A stretch of 64,000 nucleotides of DNA from Microbulbifer variabilis ATCC 700307 (GTDB taxonomy: Bacteria > Pseudomonadota > Gammaproteobacteria > Pseudomonadales > Cellvibrionaceae): contig NZ_AQYJ01000025.1 in the NCBI RefSeq assembly GCF_000380565.1, positions 372,001-436,000 on the forward strand, given 5' to 3'. Below are positions 26,799 to 36,348 of the stretch, piece by piece. The notes below the pieces were generated by a model, which saw nothing but the letters and a program-made list of their open reading frames with translations, was not told the origin of the DNA and searched no databases. A program made the position numbers and the translations under genes. Numbering within the stretch: the first letter of the stretch is position 1; each line of letters starts with the position of its first letter.

Positions 26799-29483
26799 TT
26801 ACTTTTTTGCAGCTATTTTTTTACGCACTGGCTTGCGCTTCGCTGTGGTAGCCTTACTGCCGGCCTCAACCTGCCAATTACCATCGCGGTAGAAGGCTCG
26901 CCACCCCGTTGCCTTGCCCTCCTCCTCAGACTGTACATACTGCTCTTGGGTCTTGCGGCTAAAACGAATTACTGTATCCCGTCCCTGATCATCCTCAACA
27001 GGAGCAGAGAACAGAAAAGTGTATTTAGGATCAATCTCACTCTTATGCGGGAGCAACTCCCTCACCAGTGGTGCGCGAGTTTCACGATTTTTAGGGAACT
27101 GGCTGGCAGCAAGGAACAAACCCGAAGCCCCATCACGCAGGATATAGTGATCCTCCACTTTTAAGCAGGCCAACTCTGGCATAGATACCGGATCCATTTT
27201 CGGGGGAGCCGGTTGGCCATTTTTCAAAAGCTTACGGGTATTCTTACAAGCTTCATTGGTACAACCGAAGTATTTTCCATAGCGACCGGACTTTAGCTGC
27301 ATATCACTGCCGCATTTATCACACTCGATAATTGGGCCATCATAACCCTTGATTTTGAAAGTTCCCTGCTCCACTTCATAGCCACTGCAATCCGGATTGT
27401 TACCACAGATATGCAGCTTGCGGTGTTCATCGACAAGGTAACTATCCATCGCTGTACCACATATGGCACAACGGCGCTTCTCACGCAGCAGCCGGGATTC
27501 TGCTTCTTCATCTTTATCTGCATCCACCGCTTCATCACCAGAAACCAGATTCATGGTATTGGTGCAACGCTCCTTGGGTGGTAAAGCATAACCGGAGCAC
27601 CCCAGGAAAACTCCTGTGGAGCCGGTTCGAATCTGCATATGGCGGCCGCACTTTGAGCACTCAATGTCCGTATCTGTCGGGGTATTGCGGCGCATGCCCT
27701 CGTCAGTTGACTGTGCCTTCTCAAGGCGCGAGGAAAAGTCCTGATAAAACTCATCAAGTAACTGTTTCCAACCCTTATCTCCATCGGCCACCGCATCCAA
27801 GGATTCCTCAAGATTCGCGGTAAACCCATAATCCATCAGGTTCTTGAAGCTCTCACTAAGGCGATCGGTAACGATATCGCCCATTTTTTCTGCATAAAAG
27901 CGACGGTTCTCCAACCGTACATATCCGCGATCCTGGATGGTGGAGATAATCGAAGCATACGTAGAGGGGCGGCCAATACCACGTTTTTCCAGCTCTTTTA
28001 CCAGGGCTGCTTCGCTGAAACGGGCTGGGGGCTTGGTGAAGTGCTGTTTCGGGTCCAGCTTTTCCAAAGCCAACTTATCCCCGACCTTCACATCCGGCAA
28101 CACAAGGTCTTCGTCTTTTTTGCCAGCGGGAGGAGCCACTTTAAGGAAGCCATCAAAGCGAATAACACGGCCTCGTGCGCGAAGCTCAAACTCCCCTGCT
28201 GTCACCACTATCGAGGTGGAGGTAAATTGAGCGGGTGTCATCTGGCAAGCAACAAACTGTTGCCAAATCAGGTTATAGAGTCGCTCCGCATCCCGTTCAG
28301 CTCCGGAAAGCATATTTGGCGCAATACGAACATCAGATGGACGAATTGCCTCGTGAGCTTCCTGGGCACCTTCCTTGCTGCTGTAGCTGTTCGGTGTGTC
28401 AGGAAGATACTTACCACCGTAATTTTCACCAATATATTCACGCGCCGATTCAACCGCCTCCTTACTGAGGTTGGTTGAATCAGTACGCATATAGGTGATG
28501 TGGCCGGCTTCATACAAGCGCTGGGCCAAGGTCATGGTCTTTTTGACACTAAAGCCCAGGCGATTACTCGCAGCCTGCTGCAGTGTCGAAGTAATAAAGG
28601 GAGCGCCAGGCTTGGAACTGGTTGGCTTATCATCACGACCACTGACTACAAACTCACTGGATTGCAGCTTCTGCGCAGCACTACTGGCATCAGTCTCGTT
28701 AGTGGGACGGAATACCTCGCCAGCCTGTTTTTTTACTTCAAGGCGCAGTTTGTTTGCTTTATGTGTCGCCGTATCTGCAAATAGGGTCCAATACTCTTCA
28801 GGAATAAATGCACGAATTTCACGTTCACGCTCAACTACCAAGCGCACAGCAACAGACTGTACGCGTCCAGCGGAGAGCCCCCGCGCTACCTTTTCCCAAA
28901 GCAGGGGCGACACCATATACCCAACTATACGATCGAGAAAGCGGCGAGCTTGCTGGGCATTAACCCGGTTGATATTTAAACGCCCAGGGTCTTTAAAAGC
29001 CTCCTGGATTGCCGACTTGGTAATCTCATTAAAAACTACACGTCGGTAGCGATCATCATTGCCGCCTATCGCCTCGCGCAAATGCCAGGCAATAGCCTCC
29101 CCTTCGCGATCCAAATCCGTCGCGAGGTAGATGTGGTCGGCACTCTCAGCAAGCTTCTGCAGCTCACTTACGACTTTTTCTTTGCCCGGTAGAATCTCAT
29201 AGTGCGCCTGCCAACCGTGATCGGGATCGATGCCCATACGCTTGATAAGTTGCTCGCGGTTTTTCTTGCGCTTGTAAGCTTCCTTTGCCTCAGGGGAGAG
29301 CTTGCGAGTTTCAGCTGCACGCCGCGCACGCTCCTTCGCGTCTACGGGTTGCTTGTTACCCCCACCGGTTGGCAAATCGCGAATATGACCGACACTGGAC
29401 TTCACAACGAAGTCCTTACCGAGGTATTTGTTGATCGTTTTCGCTTTGGCCGGTGATTCGACGATGACCAGTGATTTACCCAT
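26799..29483 (-). CDS. topA: DNA topoisomerase I
   Basis: An 894-residue type IA topoisomerase that relaxes negative supercoils. The Toprim domain opens with [14 protein letters not shown] and has the metal-binding acidic triad in [17 protein letters not shown]. The active-site Tyr is in [18 protein letters not shown] (about residue 330). The C-terminus carries three zinc-ribbon-like Cys4 modules: CSKCGRHM...C, CAICGTAM...C and CDKCGSDM...C. A basic Lys/Arg-rich tail ([16 protein letters not shown]) ends the protein. The predicted promoter is at 29562-29590. ATG with AAGG close upstream. The downstream DUF6586 gene is in the same operon. Confidence 0.98.
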   Translation of the reverse strand: MGKSLVIVESPAKAKTINKYLGKDFVVKSSVGHIRDLPTGGGNKQPVDAKERARRAAETRKLSPEAKEAYKRKKNREQLIKRMGIDPDHGWQAHYEILPGKEKVVSELQKLAESADHIYLATDLDREGEAIAWHLREAIGGNDDRYRRVVFNEITKSAIQEAFKDPGRLNINRVNAQQARRFLDRIVGYMVSPLLWEKVARGLSAGRVQSVAVRLVVEREREIRAFIPEEYWTLFADTATHKANKLRLEVKKQAGEVFRPTNETDASSAAQKLQSSEFVVSGRDDKPTSSKPGAPFITSTLQQAASNRLGFSVKKTMTLAQRLYEAGHITYMRTDSTNLSKEAVESAREYIGENYGGKYLPDTPNSYSSKEGAQEAHEAIRPSDVRIAPNMLSGAERDAERLYNLIWQQFVACQMTPAQFTSTSIVVTAGEFELRARGRVIRFDGFLKVAPPAGKKDEDLVLPDVKVGDKLALEKLDPKQHFTKPPARFSEAALVKELEKRGIGRPSTYASIISTIQDRGYVRLENRRFYAEKMGDIVTDRLSESFKNLMDYGFTANLEESLDAVADGDKGWKQLLDEFYQDFSSRLEKAQSTDEGMRRNTPTDTDIECSKCGRHMQIRTGSTGVFLGCSGYALPPKERCTNTMNLVSGDEAVDADKDEEAESRLLREKRRCAICGTAMDSYLVDEHRKLHICGNNPDCSGYEVEQGTFKIKGYDGPIIECDKCGSDMQLKSGRYGKYFGCTNEACKNTRKLLKNGQPAPPKMDPVSMPELACLKVEDHYILRDGASGLFLAASQFPKNRETRAPLVRELLPHKSEIDPKYTFLFSAPVEDDQGRDTVIRFSRKTQEQYVQSEEEGKATGWRAFYRDGNWQVEAGSKATTAKRKPVRKKIAAKK

Positions 29484-29529
29484 AAGCCTTTGATTTCAAA
29501 TGAAAATTTTACTGCTATCCGAAGCCTTT

Positions 29530-29550
29530 CAGGTCCCTTCATCGGACCTG
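29530..29550 (-). other. 5' hairpin in the topA leader
   Basis: CAGGTCC/GGACCTG seven-pair stem with loop GATGAAG, falling a few bases after the predicted topA start site. There is no U tract, so it is not a terminator. It may protect the mRNA 5' end or be chance. Confidence 0.5.
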
Positions 29551-29561
29551 TGCTGCGCGAA

Positions 29562-29590
29562 TATATAAGCCTCACTTCCTGCGGGGTCAA
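29562..29590 (-). promoter_or_regulatory. Predicted topA promoter
   Basis: On the minus strand TTGACC (29590-29585), a 17-base spacer, then TATATA (29567-29562) followed by TT. Five of six matches at -35. Transcription would begin near 29555, leaving a 70-base leader. Confidence 0.6.
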
Positions 29591-29698
29591 GCAAAGCTGA
29601 CAATTTTCCGTACCAAGTCAGGATTAATTGCCCCTCAAAACCACTTGTGAGAGTGCCTTCCGACGCCAAATTTCGGCAGCCGTACCCCCCTTGAAGAC

Positions 29699-30223
29699 CT
29701 AGTCTTCCGGGAGTTTTATCTGGCTCACTTTACGTATTGCTTCTTCTATATGGGGGGTGTATTCCGCCAAAGAGGTAGAGAGCTTTTCAAAGGCTTTATC
29801 ACCTCCATTTTCACTCCACTGCACCCCCAATCCGATATCTGTAGCAATAACTGCATAGCTTCCGGAGGGTATCGCGTCGAGTAATTTGTGCAGATATTTC
29901 CATGCCGCCTTGGGTGCAGCACGACCATTACTCCAATCCCAACTCCCGGCAAAGTTCAGCTCATGCTCCACCCGCTGGCGCTGGAGGGTCCAACCAATTT
30001 GCAACCTCTTGCGGTCATTCCACCGGTAGTAATAAACCGCAGCAGTGCCTTTATCAAGCGCGGGGGGAAGTGCCTGGATCTGCACTGTAATCCCCTTCTG
30101 CGCCGCTCGACCGCGCAGATCAGCCAAGCGGGAGTCACGTTGATTGGGTTTTAGCCACATCACCGGCCCCAATACCAGCGCGATGGCAAAGCCAATAATA
30201 ATCACCGGCAACCACTGGGACAT
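29699..30223 (-). CDS. Single-pass membrane protein of unknown function
   Basis: A 174-residue protein. The N-terminus is one membrane helix (LPVIIIGFAIALVLGPVMWLK, residues 5-25) followed by a cytoplasmic domain: RLADLRGRAAQKGITVQIQALP, then Y-Y-Y-R-W-N and a Trp-rich LNFAGSWDWSNGR. The helical tail is amphipathic. I do not recognise a domain, but Pseudomonas has a similar hypothetical gene beside the usp gene. The ATG has only a weak GGAG-like region (TAAGGAGCCG) upstream. It is divergent from usp, 143 bases away. Confidence 0.65.
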   Translation of the reverse strand: MSQWLPVIIIGFAIALVLGPVMWLKPNQRDSRLADLRGRAAQKGITVQIQALPPALDKGTAAVYYYRWNDRKRLQIGWTLQRQRVEHELNFAGSWDWSNGRAAPKAAWKYLHKLLDAIPSGSYAVIATDIGLGVQWSENGGDKAFEKLSTSLAEYTPHIEEAIRKVSQIKLPED

Positions 30224-30271
30224 AACGGCTCCTTAGAGGTAGAAATAAATGACTATTGTGCGGTGCCTTGT

Positions 30272-30285
30272 GTGATCTATGTCAA
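30272..30285 (+). promoter_or_regulatory. Candidate Anr/FNR box upstream of usp
   Basis: GTGAT-CTAT-GTCAA differs by one base per half from the FNR/Anr consensus TTGAT-N4-ATCAA. A GAAAAT -10-like hexamer at 30308-30313 would put the box centre at -41.5, the class II activator spacing. Usp proteins in Pseudomonas are commonly induced under low oxygen, so the site makes sense; a CRP-like reading (TGTGA-N6-TCAAT) is also possible. Confidence 0.4.
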
Positions 30286-30366
30286 TCAGTTTTTTTTACG
30301 GTAGACTGAAAATGTCTGTCGAAAAGTGCACCCAAAGAGCACGTATAAGGGACAGGAGTAAAAATT

Positions 30367-30810
30367 ATGGCGAAATACCAACAAATTTTGGTTGGACTGG
30401 ACCTCTCGGAGGAATCCTCCCAAGTACTGGATAAGGCCGCCGCACTGGCCGGAGCATTTGGAGCTGAGCTCAGTTTGGTTCATGCCATTGAGCCGCTGAC
30501 TTTTGCCTATGGCGGGGATATCCCCATGGACCTGTCTGAAGTTCAGGACCAACTTCAAAGCCAAGCCAAGGAACAGCTACAAAAAGCCGCACAACCGCTC
30601 AACATTCCCTCCGAAAGACAGCATGTGATCCTGGGACAACCCTCGACTGAAATTCACCGCCTAGCCAAAGACCTGGAAGCAGACTTGATTATTATCGGCA
30701 GCCACGGCCGCCATGGGCTAGCACTCTTACTTGGCTCAACCGCTAACGGGGTTTTGCATGGTGCCAAGTGCGATGTGCTGGCTGTAAGAGTGCATATAGA
30801 TGACGAGTAA
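30367..30810 (+). CDS. Universal stress protein (UspA family)
   Basis: A 147-residue single UspA domain with an intact nucleotide-binding loop: IIIGSHGRHGLALLLGSTANGVL near residues 115-135, the Gly-x2-Gly-x9-Gly-Ser/Thr pattern, so it probably binds ATP. The N-terminus YQQILVGLDLSEESSQVLDKA is also typical. GGACAGGAGT lies upstream of the ATG. The gene is monocistronic, between an anchored unknown and uup, with a shared terminator after it. An Anr/FNR-like box upstream suggests induction under low oxygen. The biochemical role is not known for most members. Confidence 0.92.
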   Translation: MAKYQQILVGLDLSEESSQVLDKAAALAGAFGAELSLVHAIEPLTFAYGGDIPMDLSEVQDQLQSQAKEQLQKAAQPLNIPSERQHVILGQPSTEIHRLAKDLEADLIIIGSHGRHGLALLLGSTANGVLHGAKCDVLAVRVHIDDE

Positions 30811-30816
30811 TTAAAT

Positions 30817-30843
30817 AATGGGCTGTATCAAAAACAGCCCATT
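30817..30843. terminator. Bidirectional terminator between usp and uup
   Basis: Nine-pair stem AATGGGCTG/CAGCCCATT with loop TATCAAAAA, between the convergent usp and uup stops. On the minus strand it is followed by ATTTAATTAC. Confidence 0.7.
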
Positions 30844-30850
30844 CCCTCGC

Positions 30851-32722
30851 TTATTCTTCACCACCTTCAAGTTCAGACCAACGCTCAAAAGCAGCTTCCA
30901 GCTCCGATTGCTTCTCTGCGAGCAAGTTGAGGCGCGCCTGAACCAGGGTTTGCTCCTGTTGATAAAATTGAGGTTCGGCCACCTCCATCTCAATAGCGCT
31001 AATTTCATCTTCAAGCTGGTCAATCAGAGCGGGCAGGCTATCCAACTCCCGTTGTAATTTATAACTCAGCTTCTTTTTCTTTGCTGGCGCCTTTTCCCTT
31101 ACTGCAGACTTCGAGTCGGTCTCTACTGGCTTTGTCTCTTGTTTATCTACTTTTGCATCCGCCGCAAAATTGCCTCCCTGACGAATAAAATCTCCATAGC
31201 CACCCACATATTCACAAATTCGCCCATCACCTTCAAAAGCCAGGCAGGAATTCACCACATTATCCAGGAAAGCACGATCATGGCTCACCAGTAACACGGT
31301 ACCACTGAACTCCAGCAACAACTTCTCCAGCAGCTCCAGGGTTTCTACATCCAAATCATTGGTAGGCTCATCAAGTACCAAGATATTGGCAGGCTGACTA
31401 AACAATTTTGCAAGAAGGGCTCGATTACGCTCTCCTCCACTTAAAGCGCCAACCTTTGTTCTGGCCTTAACTCCACTAAAGAGAAAATCCGACAAATAGG
31501 ACATAACGTGACGACTTTTGCCGCCAACAGTTACGGAGTCCCGCCCCTCAGCAATGTTATCCAATACCGTAAGTTCAGGGTTGAGCTGATCACGGCGCTG
31601 ATCAAAGTAAGCCACCTGCTGCTTGGTACCCAGGCGTACATGACCGGATTGCGGTTTCAAATCCCCTAGCAACACGCGAATCAAGGTACTCTTGCCGACA
31701 CCATTGGGGCCGATCAAGCCGACTTTATCACCCCTCAACAGGGTGAAGGAGAGATCCTGAATCAGGGAGGGCTCACCTGGGTAAGCAAAGGAAACATCAG
31801 TTAACTCCGCCACCAGCTTGCCGGACATCTCCCCACTATCCAGGGACATCCGGGCAATACCCTGCTGGCTCCGGCGCGCCTCTCGTTGACGCCTCAGTGC
31901 TTGCAGAGCACGGACACGCCCCTCATTACGGGTTCGACGCGCCTTGATACCCTGGCGAATCCAAGCTTCCTCTTGAGCAAGCTTCTTGTCGAACAGGGCA
32001 TCGTTTCTCGCTTCCTCTTCCAGAAGCTTCTCCTTTTCTTCCTGGTATCGCTCAAACTGACAGCGAAATACACGAAGATGACCACGGTCCAGATCCCATA
32101 CTGCACTGGAAAGCCTCTGCGCCAGCGCCCGATCATGGCTGACGAAAAGCAGGGCGCCTCGATAGTTGGCCAGGAATCCTTCAAGCCACTCCACCGCAGC
32201 AATATCCAGATGGTTAGTGGGTTCATCCAAAATCAGTAAATCGGGTTCAGTCACCAGTGCTCGGGCCAGGGCAGCACGACGCTGCCACCCCCCCGAGAGG
32301 TCTGCTACCCGCTCATCTGCTGAAAGGCCCAAACGATCCAGGACACTGTCAATACGTGGTAATAGGTCCCATCCGTGGCCAGCTTCTATGCGCCCTTGCA
32401 ATTCAGCAGTGGGGGTATCACGATAATCAGCCAACACTGTACCTATTCCACCCAACCCCTTAGCAACATAGCTGTAAACGGAGTCAGTACAGCCCACCGG
32501 CAACTCCTGCTCCAATGTCGCCATTACCATACCGCTAGCCCGGACGATTTCTCCGCCATCAGGGTCCACCTGCCCCGCTATCAATCGTAACAGGCTAGAC
32601 TTTCCCTCCCCATTTCGGCCCACTAAACAAATGCGATCACCTCGCTCAATTTTTGCACTGACGTTGTCGGCAAGTACTTGGGTCCCATAGCGGAGACTAA
32701 CCCCATCCAAAAGAAGCAACAT
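30851..32722 (-). CDS. uup: ABC-F ATPase Uup
   Basis: A 623-residue cytoplasmic ABC-F protein with two nucleotide-binding domains and no membrane domain. Walker A motifs are GRNGEGKSSLL (about residue 36) and GPNGVGKSTLI (about 340); the ABC signatures are LSGGWQRRAALAR and LSGGERNRALLAK, with Walker B segments LLILDEPTNHLDI and ILVLDEPTNDLDV. The Uup-type C-terminal coiled coil (from about residue 540, KLSYKLQRELDSLPALIDQLEDEISAIE) binds DNA or ribosomes. ABC-F proteins act on ribosomes; Uup is also linked to recombination intermediates and transposon excision. It is divergent from slt, as in Pseudomonas. The ATG has no clear ribosome-binding site. Confidence 0.95.
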   Translation of the reverse strand: MLLLLDGVSLRYGTQVLADNVSAKIERGDRICLVGRNGEGKSSLLRLIAGQVDPDGGEIVRASGMVMATLEQELPVGCTDSVYSYVAKGLGGIGTVLADYRDTPTAELQGRIEAGHGWDLLPRIDSVLDRLGLSADERVADLSGGWQRRAALARALVTEPDLLILDEPTNHLDIAAVEWLEGFLANYRGALLFVSHDRALAQRLSSAVWDLDRGHLRVFRCQFERYQEEKEKLLEEEARNDALFDKKLAQEEAWIRQGIKARRTRNEGRVRALQALRRQREARRSQQGIARMSLDSGEMSGKLVAELTDVSFAYPGEPSLIQDLSFTLLRGDKVGLIGPNGVGKSTLIRVLLGDLKPQSGHVRLGTKQQVAYFDQRRDQLNPELTVLDNIAEGRDSVTVGGKSRHVMSYLSDFLFSGVKARTKVGALSGGERNRALLAKLFSQPANILVLDEPTNDLDVETLELLEKLLLEFSGTVLLVSHDRAFLDNVVNSCLAFEGDGRICEYVGGYGDFIRQGGNFAADAKVDKQETKPVETDSKSAVREKAPAKKKKLSYKLQRELDSLPALIDQLEDEISAIEMEVAEPQFYQQEQTLVQARLNLLAEKQSELEAAFERWSELEGGEE

Positions 32723-32880
32723 AATTAGGCACTACAATTAACAAACCCGGAAAATGGATCCGCAAGATGAAATACGCGAAACTGTTATTACGGGTCCTGT
32801 GGAAAATCCGCTATTTTACGCTTTTTTACCGAGCCGTCTCGCAAACTTGCAAGGGCGCAAATTTTAACAGGGTAACTTTG

Positions 32881-34893
32881 ATGACAGCCGACACAAAGCA
32901 ATTGACCCTACTCATCTCACTTTTACTTGTTTGGAGCTGCCTTGCTATTCCAGTATCTGCTTTGACCGAAGTCCGTGAACAGGGGCGGGAGAAGGGATCA
33001 ACTGAGCTACCGGTGGTCATTGCCAACCAGCGTGAGAAGCTGCGTAGCGCCCGGCTTGCGATCAAGCACAACAACCAGCATCAGCTACGAGAGTTGAAAA
33101 ACCAACTAAAAAACTATCCGCTGGCTCCGTATCTTGAATATTGGGCCATCAGCAGAAAGTTACGCCAACTGCCCTTAAAAGAAATTGACCAATTTCTGAC
33201 CGAAAATGAAAGCAGCGCTATAGGTGACTGGATGCGGGTCAGGCTACTTAAAGAGCTTGGCAAACAACGCAAATTTGACACTTTCTTAAACTACTACGAA
33301 CCTGAGAAAAATAATCGCGCCAGTCTGCGCTGTTATTACGCCGATGCTCTAAGCCGTAACGGCAGCAAGGAAGAGGCCTACCGTCTTGTAGGAGAACTTT
33401 GGCTGGTTGGGCACTCCCAAGCTAAGGAGTGTGACCCAGTCTTTACCCGCTGGATACGAGATGGAGGCCTCACTCAGGATATGGCCTGGAAACGCCACCT
33501 ACTCGCGATTAAAGAGGGGAACTTGCCGCTTGCAGCCTATATCTCCAGGAAGATGGAGGATTCCTATAGCCGCAAAGCAGCGCTATTACGCGAAGTGCAC
33601 AAGTCCCCCAAACAATTGCTCAACTATTCCAAATTTCTAGGCAACCCAAAGCAAAATAAAGATATTATCCTGCACGGTTTACTCAGGTTGGCCCGCAAAG
33701 ATGCAGCAAGCGCTGAACAAGCTTGGCAGCGCTACAGTGCCAGCCTTCTGTTCAGTGATGCGGAACAGAATGACATGCTCCGTCACTTGGCGCGTCAATA
33801 TGCACGTCAAGAGGATATGCCCGGCCTGTTACGCCTGACAAAAAGACACACGATCAACGATAATCGCTCTATCGAGTGGCTAGCGCGGCAGTCGCTACGG
33901 GAGCTGGACTGGGAACAAGTCGCATTCTGGATCGACAGACTACCTCAAGAAACTCAACAGCATGACCGCTGGCTCTACTGGAAAGCCCGCTCATTGGATG
34001 AGCTCTATGGCAAAGAGCGATCAGAGGCTTCCTCAGTCCTATACCGCAAAGCCGCGCGGGAACGCAGTTATTATGGTTTTCTCGCCGCCGATGCTCTGGG
34101 ACAGAATTACAGCTTCGTTCACCGTCCCGCCCCAATCACACCAGTGCAAGTAAAAGAGATGGCTAATCGCCCCGGCCTACAGCGTGCCCGCGAGTTACAA
34201 GCTATTGGTGAACTCTTTCACGCGCGCAGGGAGTGGAGTTATGCCACTAGAGCCATGAGTCATGAAGAGCTACTTGCAGCCGGCAAGGTCGCCAGTGCCT
34301 GGGGCTGGTATCACAAATCCATACAGTCAGTACTCGCGGCCGACTACTTAGATGACCTGGAATTGCGCTTCCCCCTGGCCTTTGCGGATATAGTGCGCGA
34401 TGTCAGTGCCCAGATTGGTCAACAAAGCACGCCACTTGAGCCTTACATGATCTATGCAGTTGCACGCCAGGAAAGCCATTTTAGCCACGATGCAAAATCC
34501 AATTCCGGCGCCCTGGGACTAATGCAGTTACTCCCCTCCACCGCCCGTGCCACAGCACGGCGTGCCGGAGTGCGTTACCGTCGCAGTTGGGATTTACTGA
34601 GCCCCAGTACCAATATTGCTTTGGGTAGTTTTTACCTGAGCACCTTGCTCAACCGATTTGATAATAATCGATTCCTCGCTGCCGCTGCCTATAATGCGGG
34701 ACCAACCCGGGTAGCGAAATGGCTGAAAGAAACCCGCAAACGCCTGCCTCACGATGTCTGGATTGAAACTATCCCCTACAGTGAAACGCGCAACTACGTA
34801 CAAAATGTACTGGCTTATACGGTAATTTACGCTTATCGCAGCGGTACCAAATTGCAACTACTCAGGGAGAACGAGTCCCGGACCAAACTCTGA
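32881..34893 (+). CDS. slt: Soluble lytic murein transglycosylase
   Basis: A 670-residue periplasmic enzyme that cleaves glycan strands with 1,6-anhydro ring formation. From the chosen ATG (AGGG upstream) the N-terminus is a signal peptide, LTLLISLLLVWSCLAIPVSA. Next comes the long superhelical U and L domain, then the catalytic domain: YAVARQESHFSHDAKSNSGALGLMQLLPSTARATAR, with catalytic Glu at about residue 531, and AAAYNAGPTRVAKWL and ETIPYSETRNYVQNVLAY. The open frame runs 38 codons further upstream, but those would put the signal sequence inside the protein. It abuts a minus-strand gene with no bases between stops. The neighbour uup is conserved. Confidence 0.95.
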   Translation: MTADTKQLTLLISLLLVWSCLAIPVSALTEVREQGREKGSTELPVVIANQREKLRSARLAIKHNNQHQLRELKNQLKNYPLAPYLEYWAISRKLRQLPLKEIDQFLTENESSAIGDWMRVRLLKELGKQRKFDTFLNYYEPEKNNRASLRCYYADALSRNGSKEEAYRLVGELWLVGHSQAKECDPVFTRWIRDGGLTQDMAWKRHLLAIKEGNLPLAAYISRKMEDSYSRKAALLREVHKSPKQLLNYSKFLGNPKQNKDIILHGLLRLARKDAASAEQAWQRYSASLLFSDAEQNDMLRHLARQYARQEDMPGLLRLTKRHTINDNRSIEWLARQSLRELDWEQVAFWIDRLPQETQQHDRWLYWKARSLDELYGKERSEASSVLYRKAARERSYYGFLAADALGQNYSFVHRPAPITPVQVKEMANRPGLQRARELQAIGELFHARREWSYATRAMSHEELLAAGKVASAWGWYHKSIQSVLAADYLDDLELRFPLAFADIVRDVSAQIGQQSTPLEPYMIYAVARQESHFSHDAKSNSGALGLMQLLPSTARATARRAGVRYRRSWDLLSPSTNIALGSFYLSTLLNRFDNNRFLAAAAYNAGPTRVAKWLKETRKRLPHDVWIETIPYSETRNYVQNVLAYTVIYAYRSGTKLQLLRENESRTKL

Positions 34894-35151
34894 TTAAATT
34901 AAGCGTTGCGCTAGCCACTCATCCAGTTGAGACTGGCTGAATGGCCAAGCGCGTACATCATCAGGGTTGCCAAGGCCAACGACTGGAATTGACAAACGAA
35001 ATCGCTCAAAGAGTTCATCATCATCGGCGATATCAACCTCCTTCAGTCGCAACCCATACTGTTTAAGCAAAGGCCAAATTTCCAACTTGGCCTTTTCGCA
35101 CAAGGTGCAACCAAGGGTGGTATAAAGCATCAACTCAGCAGATGCACTCAT
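34894..35151 (-). CDS. Glutaredoxin-like (DUF836) thiol-disulfide protein
   Basis: An 85-residue thioredoxin-fold protein. The redox-active motif is LMLYTTLGCTLCEKAKLEI (Cys-Thr-Leu-Cys near residue 16), and the cis-Pro loop is in R-L-S-I-P-V-V-G-L. It ends with F-S-Q-S-Q-L-D-E-W-L. The length and CxxC spacing fit the small glutaredoxin-like DUF836 group. I use the ATG at 35149-35151, which overlaps the FHA stop codon (TGATG) and is therefore coupled to it; an upstream in-frame start would lie deep inside the FHA gene. The stop directly abuts the slt stop on the other strand. The partner is unknown; coupling to the FHA gene suggests, but does not show, a redox link to the phospho-signalling module. 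Confidence 0.85.
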   Translation of the reverse strand: MSASAELMLYTTLGCTLCEKAKLEIWPLLKQYGLRLKEVDIADDDELFERFRLSIPVVGLGNPDDVRAWPFSQSQLDEWLAQRLI

Positions 35152-36014
35152 CAGATAACCCCCTGGGTATTCGCCCAATAATAAGCAGCCGCACTCGCTA
35201 CCGATAATAAAATCAGGCCCAAAAATCGAATACCTGGCCTGCGATCGGTCTCATTACTTATGGGAATATCTTGCAGTTCACCGCCCGGAGTAACAAAAGA
35301 GGGCTGGGTAACATCTACAGCCTCCGAACCGCCAGAGGGCATTGCAACAGGCTTCATGATCTCCAACTCCGGGAGGGCCGGACGCACTGCAGTCCGATCA
35401 ATATCATCTGTGGGCCCTACTACAGAAAAACTGAGAGTATCAAAGCGCAGATCATCGCCTCTGCGCACACGACACTCTGTGATTCTTCGGTTGTTAACAT
35501 AAGTCCCATTCGCCGAACCAAGGTCGACAACAAACAGTAACCCCTCCCGCACTTCCAAACGAGCGTGGCGACGTGATAAATGGGATAGTGAAAAGGCGAT
35601 GTCGCACTCATCCGAGCGGCCAATAACCGAGCTGTCTTTCACCGGGAAAACCTTACCGGCAATAGCTCGGTGATTCGCCCGCAATGCCCAGGCCACATTT
35701 TTAGCCCCAGCAGATTTAAGTTTAGTCACTTTGGGGTCAATAATTTTAAGTATACGGGTACCAACTGTGATTTGATCATCAAGTTTTAACCGGCAAGCAG
35801 CCTCTATAGGTTTGCCGTTGACCAGAACCCGGGAGCCTCCAGAAGTGTTGCCGAGAGTTAATTGCTCTCCCTTTACCACGATTTTCAAGTGCAGCTTCGC
35901 TACGGAGTCGTCAGCAATAGAGAAGTCACAGCCTTGATCACGTCCTACAGTTACTCCAGGTGAAACCAGCCAAACACTCTGGCTCGGGTCTTTTACATCA
36001 CAAAGTTTGAGCAT
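35151..36014 (-). CDS. Two-FHA-domain, C-terminally membrane-anchored protein
   Basis: A 287-residue phosphothreonine-binding adaptor. The first FHA domain (residues about 15-90, VTVGRDQGCDFSI then VAKLHLKI) is degenerate. The second (about 125-200) has all the phosphopeptide-contact signatures: VIGRSDECDIAF, LSHLSRRHARLEV and SANGTYVNN. A proline/serine-rich linker follows, then a C-terminal membrane helix, FLGLILLSVASAAAYYWAN. The ATG is preceded by GGAGCGATAACA. It is divergent from the phosphatase and kinase, which are its likely partners, with 334 bases between. It is translationally coupled to the glutaredoxin-like gene. Confidence 0.9.
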   Translation of the reverse strand: MLKLCDVKDPSQSVWLVSPGVTVGRDQGCDFSIADDSVAKLHLKIVVKGEQLTLGNTSGGSRVLVNGKPIEAACRLKLDDQITVGTRILKIIDPKVTKLKSAGAKNVAWALRANHRAIAGKVFPVKDSSVIGRSDECDIAFSLSHLSRRHARLEVREGLLFVVDLGSANGTYVNNRRITECRVRRGDDLRFDTLSFSVVGPTDDIDRTAVRPALPELEIMKPVAMPSGGSEAVDVTQPSFVTPGGELQDIPISNETDRRPGIRFLGLILLSVASAAAYYWANTQGVI

Positions 36015-36348
36015 TGTTATCGCTCCTCAGCCCGAAATAGACATTAAAAAATAGGCGCTATCCCAGCAAAATTGCTTTAAAACGAGGCACTGTAAGCAGC
36101 TGTAATAAGCCCTTTTTAGAGTTGCTAATGATTTTAACATGGGCGATATCATTAGCGTGTGATTGGGTTTGCAGCTTACTGCGGCACAAAAGTCTAGTAT
36201 TCAGCCAATACAGGGATGACCATTGTCGCTGTCACAGGTGTGGTTATTTAAAGTACACTTGCAGCATCATATGAAAGAGATAGTCGGCCTTAGAGCTGGC
36301 CATCACCATCGATCGAATTGAGAATACATTACAGGTAGTTGCACGCCA
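36015..36348. other. Divergent regulatory region of the phospho-signalling module
   Basis: 334 bases between the FHA gene and the phosphatase. It must hold both promoters; I see no convincing -35/-10 pair and no palindrome I can assign to a known regulator. The composition is AT-rich. Confidence 0.5.
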
